This document shows, one piece after another, positions 43,341 through 53,534 of a stretch of 64,000 nucleotides of DNA (within the stretch, counting starts at the first letter, position 1; each line of letters begins with the position of its first letter). This DNA comes from Segatella oris. GTDB taxonomy: Bacteria; Bacteroidota; Bacteroidia; Bacteroidales; Bacteroidaceae. Below the pieces are notes generated by a model. It worked only from the letters and a program-made list of their open reading frames with translations, was not told where the DNA came from and searched no databases. The position numbers were made by a program, and so were the translations under genes. The stretch is from positions 2,666,001 to 2,730,000 of the forward strand of contig NZ_LR134384.1 in NCBI RefSeq assembly GCF_900637655.1. The letters run 5' to 3'.

Positions 43341-45119
43341 TCATTCGACATACACCCGAATTTGCGTGCTGACGCCCTGACGGTTGGCTGTGATGACGCC
43401 ATAGCGCTGCGTGCCCGAAGCCTTGAAAGTTTGTCCTTCGGAGGCGCCCAATGCGGGCGAGACCGTGAGCTGCACGTCTTTCAGGTCGTTGTCCACGATA
43501 AGGCCGTGAGCATTGATGCCGTAGAAGCGGAGCGTGGCCGACTCGCCTTTCTTCACCCGCACCGTGTAGTCCTTCGGTGCAATCTTTGCTATCTTGCCGT
43601 CTTCCGGAACGTCGGCTATGGCAAAGAAAGCGTTCGCCACCTTGCGGGTATAGGTTCCGCCATTGGGACGGTTCATCAGGCCCGTGCCGTCGTCGCCTGC
43701 GTTGCAGGCATACATGGTGCTCGAACCGCCGCCGTCGAGATTAAAGGCCGTGGCTGCCCCGGCACGCTTCATCAGCAGGGCCAGCTGGGTAGTGGTGACG
43801 CCTACCGAAACGTTCGCCCATCGTCCGTCAACCACGCACATGTAGAGCGTGTTTCTGTCGGCCGACAAGCCCAACGAGGTTCTTGGATGACGCTCGTTCC
43901 AGACGTAGGATGTCGGCTCGCCGTTCTTTAATATCAGCGGCTTCACGCCCAGTATATGCACAGGGGCGGAAAGGTTGTAGCCGGCAGCTGCGATGGTGAG
44001 GTTGAACGTGGCCTTGTCGCCGACATGCAGGCCGCTCAGCACAGCCTGCTTCGCGCCCGTAGCCGACAGCACGGCATAGCCTTCGGGAATGGGCGTGTTG
44101 CCTGTGGCAGAGGCTATCGCCGTCACCTCGAATTCGACGTTGGCATTGAGTGCCCACGCTCCCTCGGTAGGTTTCACGACGACCTCCGTGCCCGTGTTGT
44201 CGGTTTTGGTCGTTGCGCCATAGAAGCGGTTGTAAAGTACGAGCTGGTTATCTCCCCGCGTGTTGTTGATGTTGTCAAGCTGGGTGACGGTTCCGCCAAT
44301 CGTGATTTGCGGTTTTGAATAGGAAAGCTCATCGATAAAGACCGCCCCGTCTTTCTGCACAATCATGTTGCCGACACCTGTCTCGGTGGGCAATGCCACG
44401 ACATTGCCGTTGAGTGTCATGCCGTCGAGCACGCGGTTGTCGCCACCCATGTTGAAGAAGTCTCCGTTCACGCCTGCGAAATAGCGTCCGTTCCCTTGCG
44501 CCGTCTTGCGCGGTCCCATGTTGACGACGCGTTCTACGTTGCCCAATTGGTCTTCGGCAAGCACGGGGCTGAATTTAAGATTTGCTGCTCGCACATCCAT
44601 TGTCAGGAAATGCACTTTCAACGGGAATTCTTCATGTGCCAGATTGATTTCCGTGTAGTAAGCCCTCGGTCCCACTTGATAATGTGCTGTCGTATCGACC
44701 TTGTATTTAAGGTCTTCAAGCGTGCATATCGCATTGGGGAACTGCATCTCGTAGGCCTTCTCGCGATATTGGGTGGGTGAGTACACGCGCACGGTGACTT
44801 TCTCTGTCAGGGCATCGCTGCCATTCGCTATCTCCGGAAGCACAACCTTGATGGCATCTCCGCTTTTCGACAGAATGGTGCCTTCGGTCTGATTGAACAG
44901 CACCTTGACGGCATCGTCAAAACCTATGCCCTCAATGGTGACCGTGTCTTTGGCCATCAGCCGGGCAGGGACAATCGAATGAATCGTAAACGGCTTCTCG
45001 TTGTTGACGAGACCTTCCCAGTCCTTGCAACCATAGGTGCATAAGACTACAGCAGACGCGAGTAACGCTTGTACACTTCGCAGAAAGGTCGCACGATATG
45101 TTTTATGATCTTTATTCAT
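43341..45119 (-). CDS. NAGPA-type phosphodiester glycosidase lipoprotein with IPT/TIG domain
   Basis: A 592-residue lipoprotein (lipobox ending TYGC, Cys about 31). An IPT/TIG immunoglobulin-like domain (about 44-115) is followed by a NAGPA domain (about 190-510): NGDFFNMGGDNRVLDGMTLNG, NERHPRTSLGLSADRNTLYMCVVDGR and AFNLDGGGSSTMY, interrupted by an inserted beta domain (about 300-400). A further Ig-like domain ends the protein. This family cleaves sugar-phosphodiester linkages or exo-acts on glycans. Its DNA is clearly more G+C-rich than the SusC/SusD genes (41 of 60 bases in the line at 43681). Confidence 0.86.
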   Translation of the reverse strand: MNKDHKTYRATFLRSVQALLASAVVLCTYGCKDWEGLVNNEKPFTIHSIVPARLMAKDTVTIEGIGFDDAVKVLFNQTEGTILSKSGDAIKVVLPEIANGSDALTEKVTVRVYSPTQYREKAYEMQFPNAICTLEDLKYKVDTTAHYQVGPRAYYTEINLAHEEFPLKVHFLTMDVRAANLKFSPVLAEDQLGNVERVVNMGPRKTAQGNGRYFAGVNGDFFNMGGDNRVLDGMTLNGNVVALPTETGVGNMIVQKDGAVFIDELSYSKPQITIGGTVTQLDNINNTRGDNQLVLYNRFYGATTKTDNTGTEVVVKPTEGAWALNANVEFEVTAIASATGNTPIPEGYAVLSATGAKQAVLSGLHVGDKATFNLTIAAAGYNLSAPVHILGVKPLILKNGEPTSYVWNERHPRTSLGLSADRNTLYMCVVDGRWANVSVGVTTTQLALLMKRAGAATAFNLDGGGSSTMYACNAGDDGTGLMNRPNGGTYTRKVANAFFAIADVPEDGKIAKIAPKDYTVRVKKGESATLRFYGINAHGLIVDNDLKDVQLTVSPALGASEGQTFKASGTQRYGVITANRQGVSTQIRVYVE

Positions 45120-45160
45120 AATGGTTGTTATTTTAATTATCTGTTTATATTTCTACCGGC

Positions 45161-46780
45161 TTATTGTGCTGCGAGCGTAAAGCCGCGAATGGTCATAAAG
45201 GTCCATGGCGTTCCGTTTACGGCATACATGTCACGCAGGTTGAAAACCGTTCCGACAGAGACCTTCGATGCTGTATTGACCGTGAACGGAATCGTTCTCG
45301 TCACACCCAAATGGTCGGATATCTTTTCCTGTCCCAACGTCTGGGTGGCAGTGGTCACTACGTTGTAATCAGGCAACGTGGTACCTGTGGCTATGACACC
45401 ATACATTTCGGCACAATTGTCACTGCTTACCCGTCCGACATCTACTTTCAGAACGTATTTTCCGGGGAGCAGGTCAAGTGTCTGATACATCTTTCCATTA
45501 TTGATGGCTGCTGCCCCCCAAACGGGTGCACACCATGGACTGAATAGATTTTCCGTATTGTCCAAACTGATTCTTACATTGCTGCTATGTGTCCAGTCGG
45601 CAACCTTTTGCATTCTGCCCGCACCTACATTCGGGAAGAGGTCGGAACCGTCACCCTTGAACGGTGCACGGGCATTCTTCAAAGCAGGCATGTCGGCTCC
45701 ATTTGTACCACTGGTCTTTAGGTCGTTGAACAAGTCTATCTCTGCAATTTGCACAGAAGCAGTACTTGTCTCATACGCATTGAGTATTGTTATTTTGTAA
45801 TAACGAGCAGTTACAGGCTTGTCCAAAGAGAACGTCTGTTTATAGCTATAGGCCTTCAACCGCCCCTCTTTGACAGTCTCCCAATTGGTGTTGTCATTAC
45901 TTACTTCAAACCTGAAGTCCTTGCAGAAATTCATATCCTTCGGCGCTTGTGATTGAACGATAGTGAAGCCGCTGAAGATTTTCTCCAACTGCATATCGAC
46001 AGTAATCCAATGGGGCATTCCGGCAGGCTTTGACTGCCAATCCGTGAGCACATTGTTATCGAAGAGCCTCGCACCTTCCTTACCCGTCATTTCATCTGAT
46101 ATACCGGCTATGCCCCAATCATCTTTTGCAAATATCTTCATCGAAGCCTCTTTGGCATCAATCTTCGTTGTTGTAAACTCGTCTATGCAAGTGGGAGTTG
46201 GTTTGTATATCGTACAGAAATAATAAGGTTTAGCTAAATCAATGTCATTCACCGTAACAGAGTTCAAGCTGCGCTCTATAAAGACGCTGTCATTACTGCC
46301 GGATTTGTTCACAAAGTAAACTCTTACACCCTGTTCATCTTCCCGCTTGTTCTCATCGAAATCTATCCGGATGGATGATGCAGACACTCGTTTAAGTGTC
46401 AACAAGGTTCGATTCGCCAAATTAGAAGAATAGTTTGCTCCATAAACCGTTACTTTCACTCCCTTTGGGTCAGAGTTATTCCCAGAGGAGTTATAAGTAA
46501 CCACACGGATAATCTGTTCTCCCTCGGCTATTTGTTCCAGCAATACCTTCTGACGCTCTGCAGATTTATCGATTGCGAAATCCTTAAACTTGCCTGCACC
46601 GTAGAAGACTCTCCCTGAAACGGCCCCTTCGGGTGTTGCAAACTCAATGAGCGTACGATTGTGACCGGGGAGGGCATTCAAAGAACTGACCATAGCAGGA
46701 GCATTGTTCTTGTCGTCTCGGCAACCAACGTTTATGACAACTAAGACGGCTGACAGGACAAAATATATTATACGTTTCAT
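45161..46780 (-). CDS. Surface glycan-binding lipoprotein (DUF4998 - discoidin - DUF5013-like)
   Basis: A 539-residue lipoprotein (lipobox NVGC, Cys 20). The N-terminal half (about 35-210) resembles the DUF4998 sandwich pair. A discoidin/F5-8C domain (about 215-355) has ARLFDNNVLTDWQSK, PHWITVDMQLEKIFSGFTI and ARYYKITILNAY...AEIDLF. The C-terminal domain (about 380-539) resembles DUF5013. Placed directly after SusD, it is the usual accessory surface glycan-binding protein (SusE/F position). Ligand unknown. Confidence 0.82.
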   Translation of the reverse strand: MKRIIYFVLSAVLVVINVGCRDDKNNAPAMVSSLNALPGHNRTLIEFATPEGAVSGRVFYGAGKFKDFAIDKSAERQKVLLEQIAEGEQIIRVVTYNSSGNNSDPKGVKVTVYGANYSSNLANRTLLTLKRVSASSIRIDFDENKREDEQGVRVYFVNKSGSNDSVFIERSLNSVTVNDIDLAKPYYFCTIYKPTPTCIDEFTTTKIDAKEASMKIFAKDDWGIAGISDEMTGKEGARLFDNNVLTDWQSKPAGMPHWITVDMQLEKIFSGFTIVQSQAPKDMNFCKDFRFEVSNDNTNWETVKEGRLKAYSYKQTFSLDKPVTARYYKITILNAYETSTASVQIAEIDLFNDLKTSGTNGADMPALKNARAPFKGDGSDLFPNVGAGRMQKVADWTHSSNVRISLDNTENLFSPWCAPVWGAAAINNGKMYQTLDLLPGKYVLKVDVGRVSSDNCAEMYGVIATGTTLPDYNVVTTATQTLGQEKISDHLGVTRTIPFTVNTASKVSVGTVFNLRDMYAVNGTPWTFMTIRGFTLAAQ

Positions 46781-46821
46781 AGCTTGATTGTATTATGTTT
46801 CTTTATTCTTTTTGTTCACAC

Positions 46822-48606
46822 TCACTGCCATGCTGCAGGTTGCGTCATAGAAGCCATCTTCTTGGCGTCTTCCAAAGGAATGGGCATCACCAAATACTTG
46901 TCCGTGTTTGATTGATAGTCACGAATCTTCTTTCTCTGATAATGGAACTTATTATCCTCATCTTTCGTTATTCGCATACCGGTAACGAAATTGTTCGTCT
47001 TGTCCAAGATTTTCCAGCGACGCTGGTCATGAAAGCGCCAGCCCTCCATGCAAAGCTCCACACGCCTTTCATTACGAATGCGCCCCATGATAAAATCATA
47101 GTTCTTTTGGAATCCTTCCACGTCTTGAAGCTTGGGTTGCAATGCACGCTCACGAATGACATTAAGTGCTGCCAATGCACCGTCCAAATCTCCTAGTTCG
47201 CACAAAGCTTCAGCTTTATTGAGATAGAACTCAGCTAATCGGAAAAAGACCCAGTGAGTAGGCTCATTCCCTCTGCTTCCACCGGGACCAAAATACTTGA
47301 TTTGCGTGTCCTTACAGTTGTAATAACCGGTACAAGAGTTTGTTGCAGGGTCTGTAACCAAGTCGTTATATCCATTTTTCGCTCCAACGTAGGTCTCAAC
47401 AATAAATGGTTCTGTACAGTTATAAGGTACTCCATAGTTTGCCATATTATAGAGTATGTCAACATAGAATCTGGCATCTCTGTTTGAATACGGGTCTCCC
47501 CCCGGAGCCTCACTATACCCAAGTGCAGCCGCACCCGGTGTCACCGTTACATTCGTGCGGGTGTTATCATTATAGGTTACAGGCAGAGAACCATTCTTCA
47601 TCTCGAAACAATCGACAAGCTCCTGAGTGGGGCTATCGCCACATCTCCACAAATGATTTAGCTTTATTCTGTTATCAGAACAAGTGTAAGTTCCTACATC
47701 TACACCATTGGTATCATTGATATGTGAATTATCTAACCATGATCTCCAAATGATTTCAGATACAGGAGTTGTAAATGCTCCGACAAACAGCTTCTTATAA
47801 TCACTCATCGGAACAAGACTATATTCGGACATATTCAAGACATCCTGTGCAGCATCTGCAGCGCGTTTCCATTTTTCATTATCATGCGTAGGATTATTTA
47901 ATAAACTCGCATTATTCAAAAGCACCCTTGCACGAATCGCATAAGCCACACCGTTATCTACATGTCGTCCCTCACTTGGTGTCTGCCTGTTAGGGAGTAT
48001 TCCCGAATGAATAACAGCCATCAATTCATCGGATATTTTTGTAGCTACTTCATCATATGTGGGACGTTTCAAATCATTCCAGCCATTATAATCATCTTGC
48101 AAAGGCTCTTCTATCCAAGGCATCGGCCCGTAGAATTCCAGCAAGTTCATATAATACCAGCAACGTAGCACACGAGCTTCTGCCACCCATGTATCTCTTT
48201 CTTTTTCGGTTATTGCAGTAGACATAGGCAGATATTTAATTGCATTGTTTGACAACCTGATACCTCGCCAAAAATCAGCCCACAATTGATCACGCGGGGA
48301 GTTCGTCTGCCAATCGATAACAGGATTACTTAATGACAAAGAACCATTATGCCACTCGTACGCATTGTAGGTACCGGCCCAATAGGTATTATCTGTCAAA
48401 GACTCAATTGTGTTATGTATAAAACAAATATAGTCTCTTCCAAGATAAATTTCACCATAAGCCACATCAAGTAATCCTCTACTACGGCCATAGTTACTCA
48501 ACACTTTATCTAATGTGATTTGTCCATCCGGAGTCTTTTCCAAGACGCTCTCACAACTACATAAGAAGATTAGTGCAGTAAGCAATATAAATGATATTCT
48601 TTTCAT
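46822..48606 (-). CDS. RagB/SusD family nutrient uptake lipoprotein
   Basis: A 594-residue SusD homologue with a lipoprotein signal (LCSC, Cys 18). Characteristic features: the N-terminal SVLEKTPDGQITLDKVLSNYG, ARVLRCWYYMNLLEFYGPMPWIEEPL in the TPR region, and the C-terminal FRLAEFYLNKAEALCELGD...ALNVIRERA...IRNERRVELCMEGWRFHDQRRW block ending in DYQSNTDKYLVMPIPLEDA. It caps the SusC barrel and binds the incoming oligosaccharide at the surface. 21-base gap from susC. Confidence 0.95.
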   Translation of the reverse strand: MKRISFILLTALIFLCSCESVLEKTPDGQITLDKVLSNYGRSRGLLDVAYGEIYLGRDYICFIHNTIESLTDNTYWAGTYNAYEWHNGSLSLSNPVIDWQTNSPRDQLWADFWRGIRLSNNAIKYLPMSTAITEKERDTWVAEARVLRCWYYMNLLEFYGPMPWIEEPLQDDYNGWNDLKRPTYDEVATKISDELMAVIHSGILPNRQTPSEGRHVDNGVAYAIRARVLLNNASLLNNPTHDNEKWKRAADAAQDVLNMSEYSLVPMSDYKKLFVGAFTTPVSEIIWRSWLDNSHINDTNGVDVGTYTCSDNRIKLNHLWRCGDSPTQELVDCFEMKNGSLPVTYNDNTRTNVTVTPGAAALGYSEAPGGDPYSNRDARFYVDILYNMANYGVPYNCTEPFIVETYVGAKNGYNDLVTDPATNSCTGYYNCKDTQIKYFGPGGSRGNEPTHWVFFRLAEFYLNKAEALCELGDLDGALAALNVIRERALQPKLQDVEGFQKNYDFIMGRIRNERRVELCMEGWRFHDQRRWKILDKTNNFVTGMRITKDEDNKFHYQRKKIRDYQSNTDKYLVMPIPLEDAKKMASMTQPAAWQ

Positions 48607-48627
48607 AATCGTGATTTTTGAAATAAG

Positions 48628-51600
48628 TTAAAAAGATATGTTTAATCCTACATTATAGGTTTTGAAAACCGGATAAAGTAGTTCGCTGCTTTGCTCAGGG
48701 TCTTGATACTTTACGGGGTATCGATCAAAAGTCAGCAGATTTAGTCCATTGATATAAAAGCGTATAGAAGAAGCACGAATACTATTTGACCACTTCTTAG
48801 GAAGCGTATAGCCAACTTCCATGTTTTTTAGACGAATATAATTTCCATTGACATACCAAAAGCTTGAGGGGAGATGGTTGATAGAACTACCCGGATCTAA
48901 TCGGGGATAAGTTATTCTTTCTCCTGCATCATAACGTTCCTGACTCCAAGCCTCTTTATGCCAATTATTGAAGTTATAGGTTTCGGTTATATTCTGACCT
49001 GTCATATAATAACTTCTATTAGCAGAACCTTGCCACATCATACTAAAGTCCAAATTCTTATATTGGATATTTAGCCCTGCACCAAAAGTCCATTCAGGAA
49101 TCTCTGGATAACCTATAGGTACCATATCTTTATCGTTTACGATACCATCTCCATTTTTATCTTTATATTTCAAATCGCCTAATTTAGGTTTAGGTCCTAA
49201 TGCTGTTTGGTCATACCAATCAAGGATTTCCTGCTCTGTATTAAAATATCCTGCTACTTCATAACCAAACGGTTCACCTAAACGATAACCCGTACGCCGT
49301 AACCTGCAAGCATAATCTTCAGGAAGCAAGACTTCGCTCATATAAATAATTTTATTTCGGTTAAAAGCTGCATTTGCCCTACAGTCTACACGAAAATCTT
49401 TATTGAGATTCTTTTGGAAACTCGCTGTAATTTCCATTCCCTTATTGTCTATAACTCCTGCATTGATCTTAGGAATAATTCCTGATGCACCTACACCACC
49501 TGTACCAAAGACGCCTGTTGGAATAAGACCTGTCGCAGGGATAAGAATGTTGTTTCTTCTTTCATAAAATAAATCAACATCTAATCCAAAATCCTTAAAC
49601 AAGCGGGTTTCTATACCAATATTATACTTATTGGCCTTCTCCCATTCCAAATTTTTATTACCAATTTGCGATTCATAACTACCGCTCCACAAAGTCAAGA
49701 AAGCGAAACGCGTACCATTCATGTTGTCATTTCCAACTTGTCCATACGATGCACGTATCTTCATATAAGATAAATAGTCTTTCACCTTATCCATAAAAGG
49801 CTCCTCCGTTAAGACCCAACCTATAGAAAAAGAAGGAAAGAAGCCCATCTTATGACCGGGAGCGAACTGTTCTGAACCATTATATCCAAAATTTACTTCT
49901 GCCAAATACTTATGGGCATAGCCATAGGTGGCTCTCCCCACTAATCCAATATAATTATAAGGTAGCTGAATATTGATAACACGCTGATATCTATTGAACA
50001 AAATAAGTCCGGTAATATCGTGTTTACCAAAAGTGCGGTTATAGTTCAAGGAAGCATCTATATCGAACAGATTGCTAAAACTTTGATATTGCGCATCTGA
50101 CAAAGTACTGTTTATTGAAGAACCTGTCGGCTCATAGGTTGCACTTTCCGGATTCATCGGATCACCTGTTACCTGATATGATTGATAAGTTCTTTGCCGT
50201 ACTTGTTGATTGCTGGAATAGGCATCATAAGAAGCTACAACTTTTGCAGACAATCCTTTAGTAATAAAGTCTAACTTTTGCTCTACACCCAGTGTTGCCG
50301 AAACTTGATTGGTCTGAGTATTCCTAAATCCAGTTCTGTTCAACATTCCATAAGGAACATTCGCTCTCTGATAACTTGTCATAACTTCTCCATCGGGAGT
50401 GAGATCGTTATGTGAATTATTCGGAGTAGACAGCAAATTACTTAACATAACGGAATAACCTTGGACATCATTCAGATAGCTTGCATTATTTGGAACAATG
50501 ACAGGGTCATTCTTTTTCTGCATATAACCACTGATATTAAGGAACATTTTCAAGTTCTTATGTAAACTCACATCAAAATTAGATCTAAAATTGACACGAT
50601 TTGCCTTTGATTCCGGATCGTAGTCGTACTCTTTGTATTTTTCCGTCTTAAATATACCTTCTTGATAAAGATAACCAACAGTTGCAAAATAGCGCATTCT
50701 CTCTGTTCCACCGCTGACATTTACATTTACTCGCTGCATAGGGGAAAATTCTTTCATAAATTCTTTTATATAATTTCTCACAGGAAAGAATGTATGATTA
50801 TCCCCTAACCGATAACGTTCCAAAGCGTAGTCACTATAAGTCGGTTGTCTGCCATTCTGTAGATCCACCTGATTAGTTAATCTGGCATAATCGTAGGCAG
50901 AGGTCATCTCTGGTAGACGCGTTGCTTGCTGCCATGCCTGCTCTACCGTCACGTCAATCATCGGTTTTTCAATTTTACCTCGTCGTGTTGTTACAATAAT
51001 AACACCATTTGCACCTCGTACCCCATACACAGCTGTTGCAGAGGCATCTTTCAAAACCGTTATGGTTTCTACTTCATGTGGATCAAGCGCAGTAAAACTA
51101 CGCTCTACGCCATCAACAATTGTAAGTGGTTGTTGTCCATTAATTGTGCTACGTCCGCGAATATAAAAGTCTAAGTTTTCTCCACCGGGAACACCCGAAC
51201 GTTGTAATACTGTTAGACCGGGCAATCGGCCTGCTAAAGCCACTCCAAGGTTTGAAGCCGGAGTTTGTTTCAGTCCCGTAGCAGAAATTGTAGACAGAGC
51301 TGCTACAACACTTTCCTTTTTTTGTTGTCCATAGCCCACAATTACAACATCATTTAATTGGGTAATAGTTTCCTGTAGTATCACATCAACTGTTGATCGG
51401 CCGTTAATACTGACTTCCTGTGTTTGGAAACCAATAAAAGAGAATACAAGGACAGCCTTCCTATTGGGAACCTTAATTCGATACTTCCCATCCACATCAG
51501 TTATAACTCCCTGACTGCCGCCTTTAATATTAACTGTCACTCCGGGCAAGGGCTCATTTTGCTTATCAACAACAGAACCCGAAGTCCATAACAATTCATT

Positions 51601-51672
51601 TTGTCCCATTACGTGAATACACAAAGATTGTAATGCGACCATCATAAATAGTGTGATTAGTCTTGCTTTCAT
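48628..51672 (-). CDS. SusC/RagA family TonB-linked outer-membrane protein
   Basis: A 1014-residue TonB-dependent transporter. Signal peptide about 1-23; carboxypeptidase-like regulatory domain about 30-110 (GSVVDKQNEPLPGVTVNIKGGSQGVITDVDG); plug about 115-235 (VVIVGYGQQKKESVVAAL, LQRSGVPGGENLDFYIRGRSTING, VLKDASATAVYGVRGANGVIIVTTRRG); 22-strand barrel to the terminal VFKTYNVGLNISF. It imports oligosaccharide together with SusD, powered by TonB/ExbBD. Its DNA is A+T-rich (16 G/C of 60 bases in the line at 50521). Confidence 0.96.
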   Translation of the reverse strand: MKARLITLFMMVALQSLCIHVMGQNELLWTSGSVVDKQNEPLPGVTVNIKGGSQGVITDVDGKYRIKVPNRKAVLVFSFIGFQTQEVSINGRSTVDVILQETITQLNDVVIVGYGQQKKESVVAALSTISATGLKQTPASNLGVALAGRLPGLTVLQRSGVPGGENLDFYIRGRSTINGQQPLTIVDGVERSFTALDPHEVETITVLKDASATAVYGVRGANGVIIVTTRRGKIEKPMIDVTVEQAWQQATRLPEMTSAYDYARLTNQVDLQNGRQPTYSDYALERYRLGDNHTFFPVRNYIKEFMKEFSPMQRVNVNVSGGTERMRYFATVGYLYQEGIFKTEKYKEYDYDPESKANRVNFRSNFDVSLHKNLKMFLNISGYMQKKNDPVIVPNNASYLNDVQGYSVMLSNLLSTPNNSHNDLTPDGEVMTSYQRANVPYGMLNRTGFRNTQTNQVSATLGVEQKLDFITKGLSAKVVASYDAYSSNQQVRQRTYQSYQVTGDPMNPESATYEPTGSSINSTLSDAQYQSFSNLFDIDASLNYNRTFGKHDITGLILFNRYQRVINIQLPYNYIGLVGRATYGYAHKYLAEVNFGYNGSEQFAPGHKMGFFPSFSIGWVLTEEPFMDKVKDYLSYMKIRASYGQVGNDNMNGTRFAFLTLWSGSYESQIGNKNLEWEKANKYNIGIETRLFKDFGLDVDLFYERRNNILIPATGLIPTGVFGTGGVGASGIIPKINAGVIDNKGMEITASFQKNLNKDFRVDCRANAAFNRNKIIYMSEVLLPEDYACRLRRTGYRLGEPFGYEVAGYFNTEQEILDWYDQTALGPKPKLGDLKYKDKNGDGIVNDKDMVPIGYPEIPEWTFGAGLNIQYKNLDFSMMWQGSANRSYYMTGQNITETYNFNNWHKEAWSQERYDAGERITYPRLDPGSSINHLPSSFWYVNGNYIRLKNMEVGYTLPKKWSNSIRASSIRFYINGLNLLTFDRYPVKYQDPEQSSELLYPVFKTYNVGLNISF

Positions 51673-51692
51673 ACTTTTATAACGTTAAAAAA

Positions 51693-53534
51693 TTATTTCA
51701 TTACATAGAGATAACTCAGCCGTCCCATAGGCATTGCACATCCCGTTGTATAGTAGTTCATGATGTCGGAAGGCTTTGAGACTCCCATTGCTACTTTGAA
51801 GTAAAACTGCTTTTCTCTGACAAGGCCAAGAATAGATCGTGGCAGTGAAATCTGAATAGTATCTGCTTCTTGTATAAATCTACCCTTTCCCTTTTCACAA
51901 GTGCTAAAATCCTTTGTGAGCAACTCAATGGAAACACTGTTTCTATTGATATTCCTGCCTATTATATAATTATAGCTTTCCCATCCTTGAGATTTAGGCG
52001 AACCTGTTCCAATTAAAAGGTTCAGCCAATTTTCCTTTCCGGCATTGCAACTAAACTTATATTTTCCTTTCAGTAAGAAGTAAATATTTTCCTTATCGTA
52101 GGAAACCTTTACTTCTACAAGTTTATCTTTCGGGGCCGCCTGTACGTAACGAACTGTAGGGGCTCCCCCATAAGCATCTCTGTCCATAAATCTATGATCT
52201 GTATTACGCACGGTATATCTGACACTCTTCCATTGCGTATCTATCATACTTTGGTTTATAGCCTGTGGTAGGTAAACCATAGGTTCACCCGTAATGCCTT
52301 TATAACGATGGATATTTGCAATAAGTTGAAGATAGAATGCATCTTCATACCCCCCAACCATAGGTTCTATATCCCTCGAATATTCTTTGTTTACAGCATC
52401 ACATAACATATACTCGCCATCGTAAAGCTGTTTGTAGGCTATCCACTCATTCCAACCGCCCACAGATACTATCGAAGGTGCAGAAGCGATCGCATGGTCC
52501 CATTGTGCTTGGAAGAAAGTACCTTTGTCCACATTCTCTGCTTCATTCGTTTTCGTTTGAGGATTCCACCCTCTTCCCCAATTTATCCAATTCTTGCGCG
52601 TCAATGAAAATGACATCGGGACCATTGGATGACTGGCTACCGTGACATTCATTACTTTCGAACGATTGTGATAGGGCTGAGGGAACTTCCACTCTACCCA
52701 TGGGAAACCATCTGAGAAAAAGGAATCGGAAGGCCATTGAGGCTTGACAAAATGGAAAAAAGAAAGAATTTCAGGAGATAAGACACCGGGGGTATATTCG
52801 GTATCTTTCCTTGAAGCAGCCTCTTTTAAATCATCCTCCTGATTTGTATATGCTATAATCATCGGTTTGCCATCTACATAATACCATGTTGCTGGATAAT
52901 GATTTGGACGATAAATATTATCATATAAATCTCTTACCGTCTGGAAAGAATGAGAATGGGTGTAAAATACAACTTTTGGAGCCTCCCAGCCAGCTTTCTG
53001 CATCTCGTCAAGGACTGCACAGACCTTCAGTGCCACATTCGAATAGATCAAGGCATTTGTTGTATCGAAAAAAATAAAGTCAACACCGGCAATGGTCAAC
53101 ATTTGCATCTGTTTACGTATGACCCATTCATCATCCGAGTTATAATAACCCCATATTGGTTCTCCCCAATAGTGCATTTGCCCATTTGGGCTAATTAGAG
53201 AGTCACTATTCGCTGTCAAGACTTTAAGTCCATTAGGTTTTGATAATATTTTAGTGGCATCATATATGCCGGTTGCCAATGGTTGTCCTATCCAAGGCCA
53301 ATAAAATACACCAACCTGTCTATCTTTCCTATATCCAGAAATCGTACTGAAACTTCGTCCGAATTGATCAACACCGACAATACTGAAGCTATTGTTCTTC
53401 ACTTCTTGTACAAGGGGTGTTCTCTCCATACCTTGCGTGATTGGGACGTTATAACTATCACATGAGTATAAAGATATACTTGTATTTAAGAAAAACGCCA
53501 CCAATAAAATAGTTCGTATAAGAAAATGTTTCAT
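51693..53534 (-). CDS. GH71/GH99-like glycoside hydrolase lipoprotein
   Basis: A 613-residue protein with a lipoprotein-like signal (SLYSC, Cys about 25). The catalytic part (about 60-440) resembles the GH71/GH99-like TIM barrel: GVFYWPWIG, HYWGEPIWGYYNSDDEWVIRKQMQMLTIAGVDFIFFDTT, HYPATWYYVDGKPMI and ASAPSIVSVGGWNEWIA. The C-terminal part (about 470-613) looks like a CBM9-type sugar-binding sandwich. The exact family and substrate cannot be set by eye. Its ATG overlaps the GH78 stop (TAATG). Confidence 0.72.
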   Translation of the reverse strand: MKHFLIRTILLVAFFLNTSISLYSCDSYNVPITQGMERTPLVQEVKNNSFSIVGVDQFGRSFSTISGYRKDRQVGVFYWPWIGQPLATGIYDATKILSKPNGLKVLTANSDSLISPNGQMHYWGEPIWGYYNSDDEWVIRKQMQMLTIAGVDFIFFDTTNALIYSNVALKVCAVLDEMQKAGWEAPKVVFYTHSHSFQTVRDLYDNIYRPNHYPATWYYVDGKPMIIAYTNQEDDLKEAASRKDTEYTPGVLSPEILSFFHFVKPQWPSDSFFSDGFPWVEWKFPQPYHNRSKVMNVTVASHPMVPMSFSLTRKNWINWGRGWNPQTKTNEAENVDKGTFFQAQWDHAIASAPSIVSVGGWNEWIAYKQLYDGEYMLCDAVNKEYSRDIEPMVGGYEDAFYLQLIANIHRYKGITGEPMVYLPQAINQSMIDTQWKSVRYTVRNTDHRFMDRDAYGGAPTVRYVQAAPKDKLVEVKVSYDKENIYFLLKGKYKFSCNAGKENWLNLLIGTGSPKSQGWESYNYIIGRNINRNSVSIELLTKDFSTCEKGKGRFIQEADTIQISLPRSILGLVREKQFYFKVAMGVSKPSDIMNYYTTGCAMPMGRLSYLYVMK

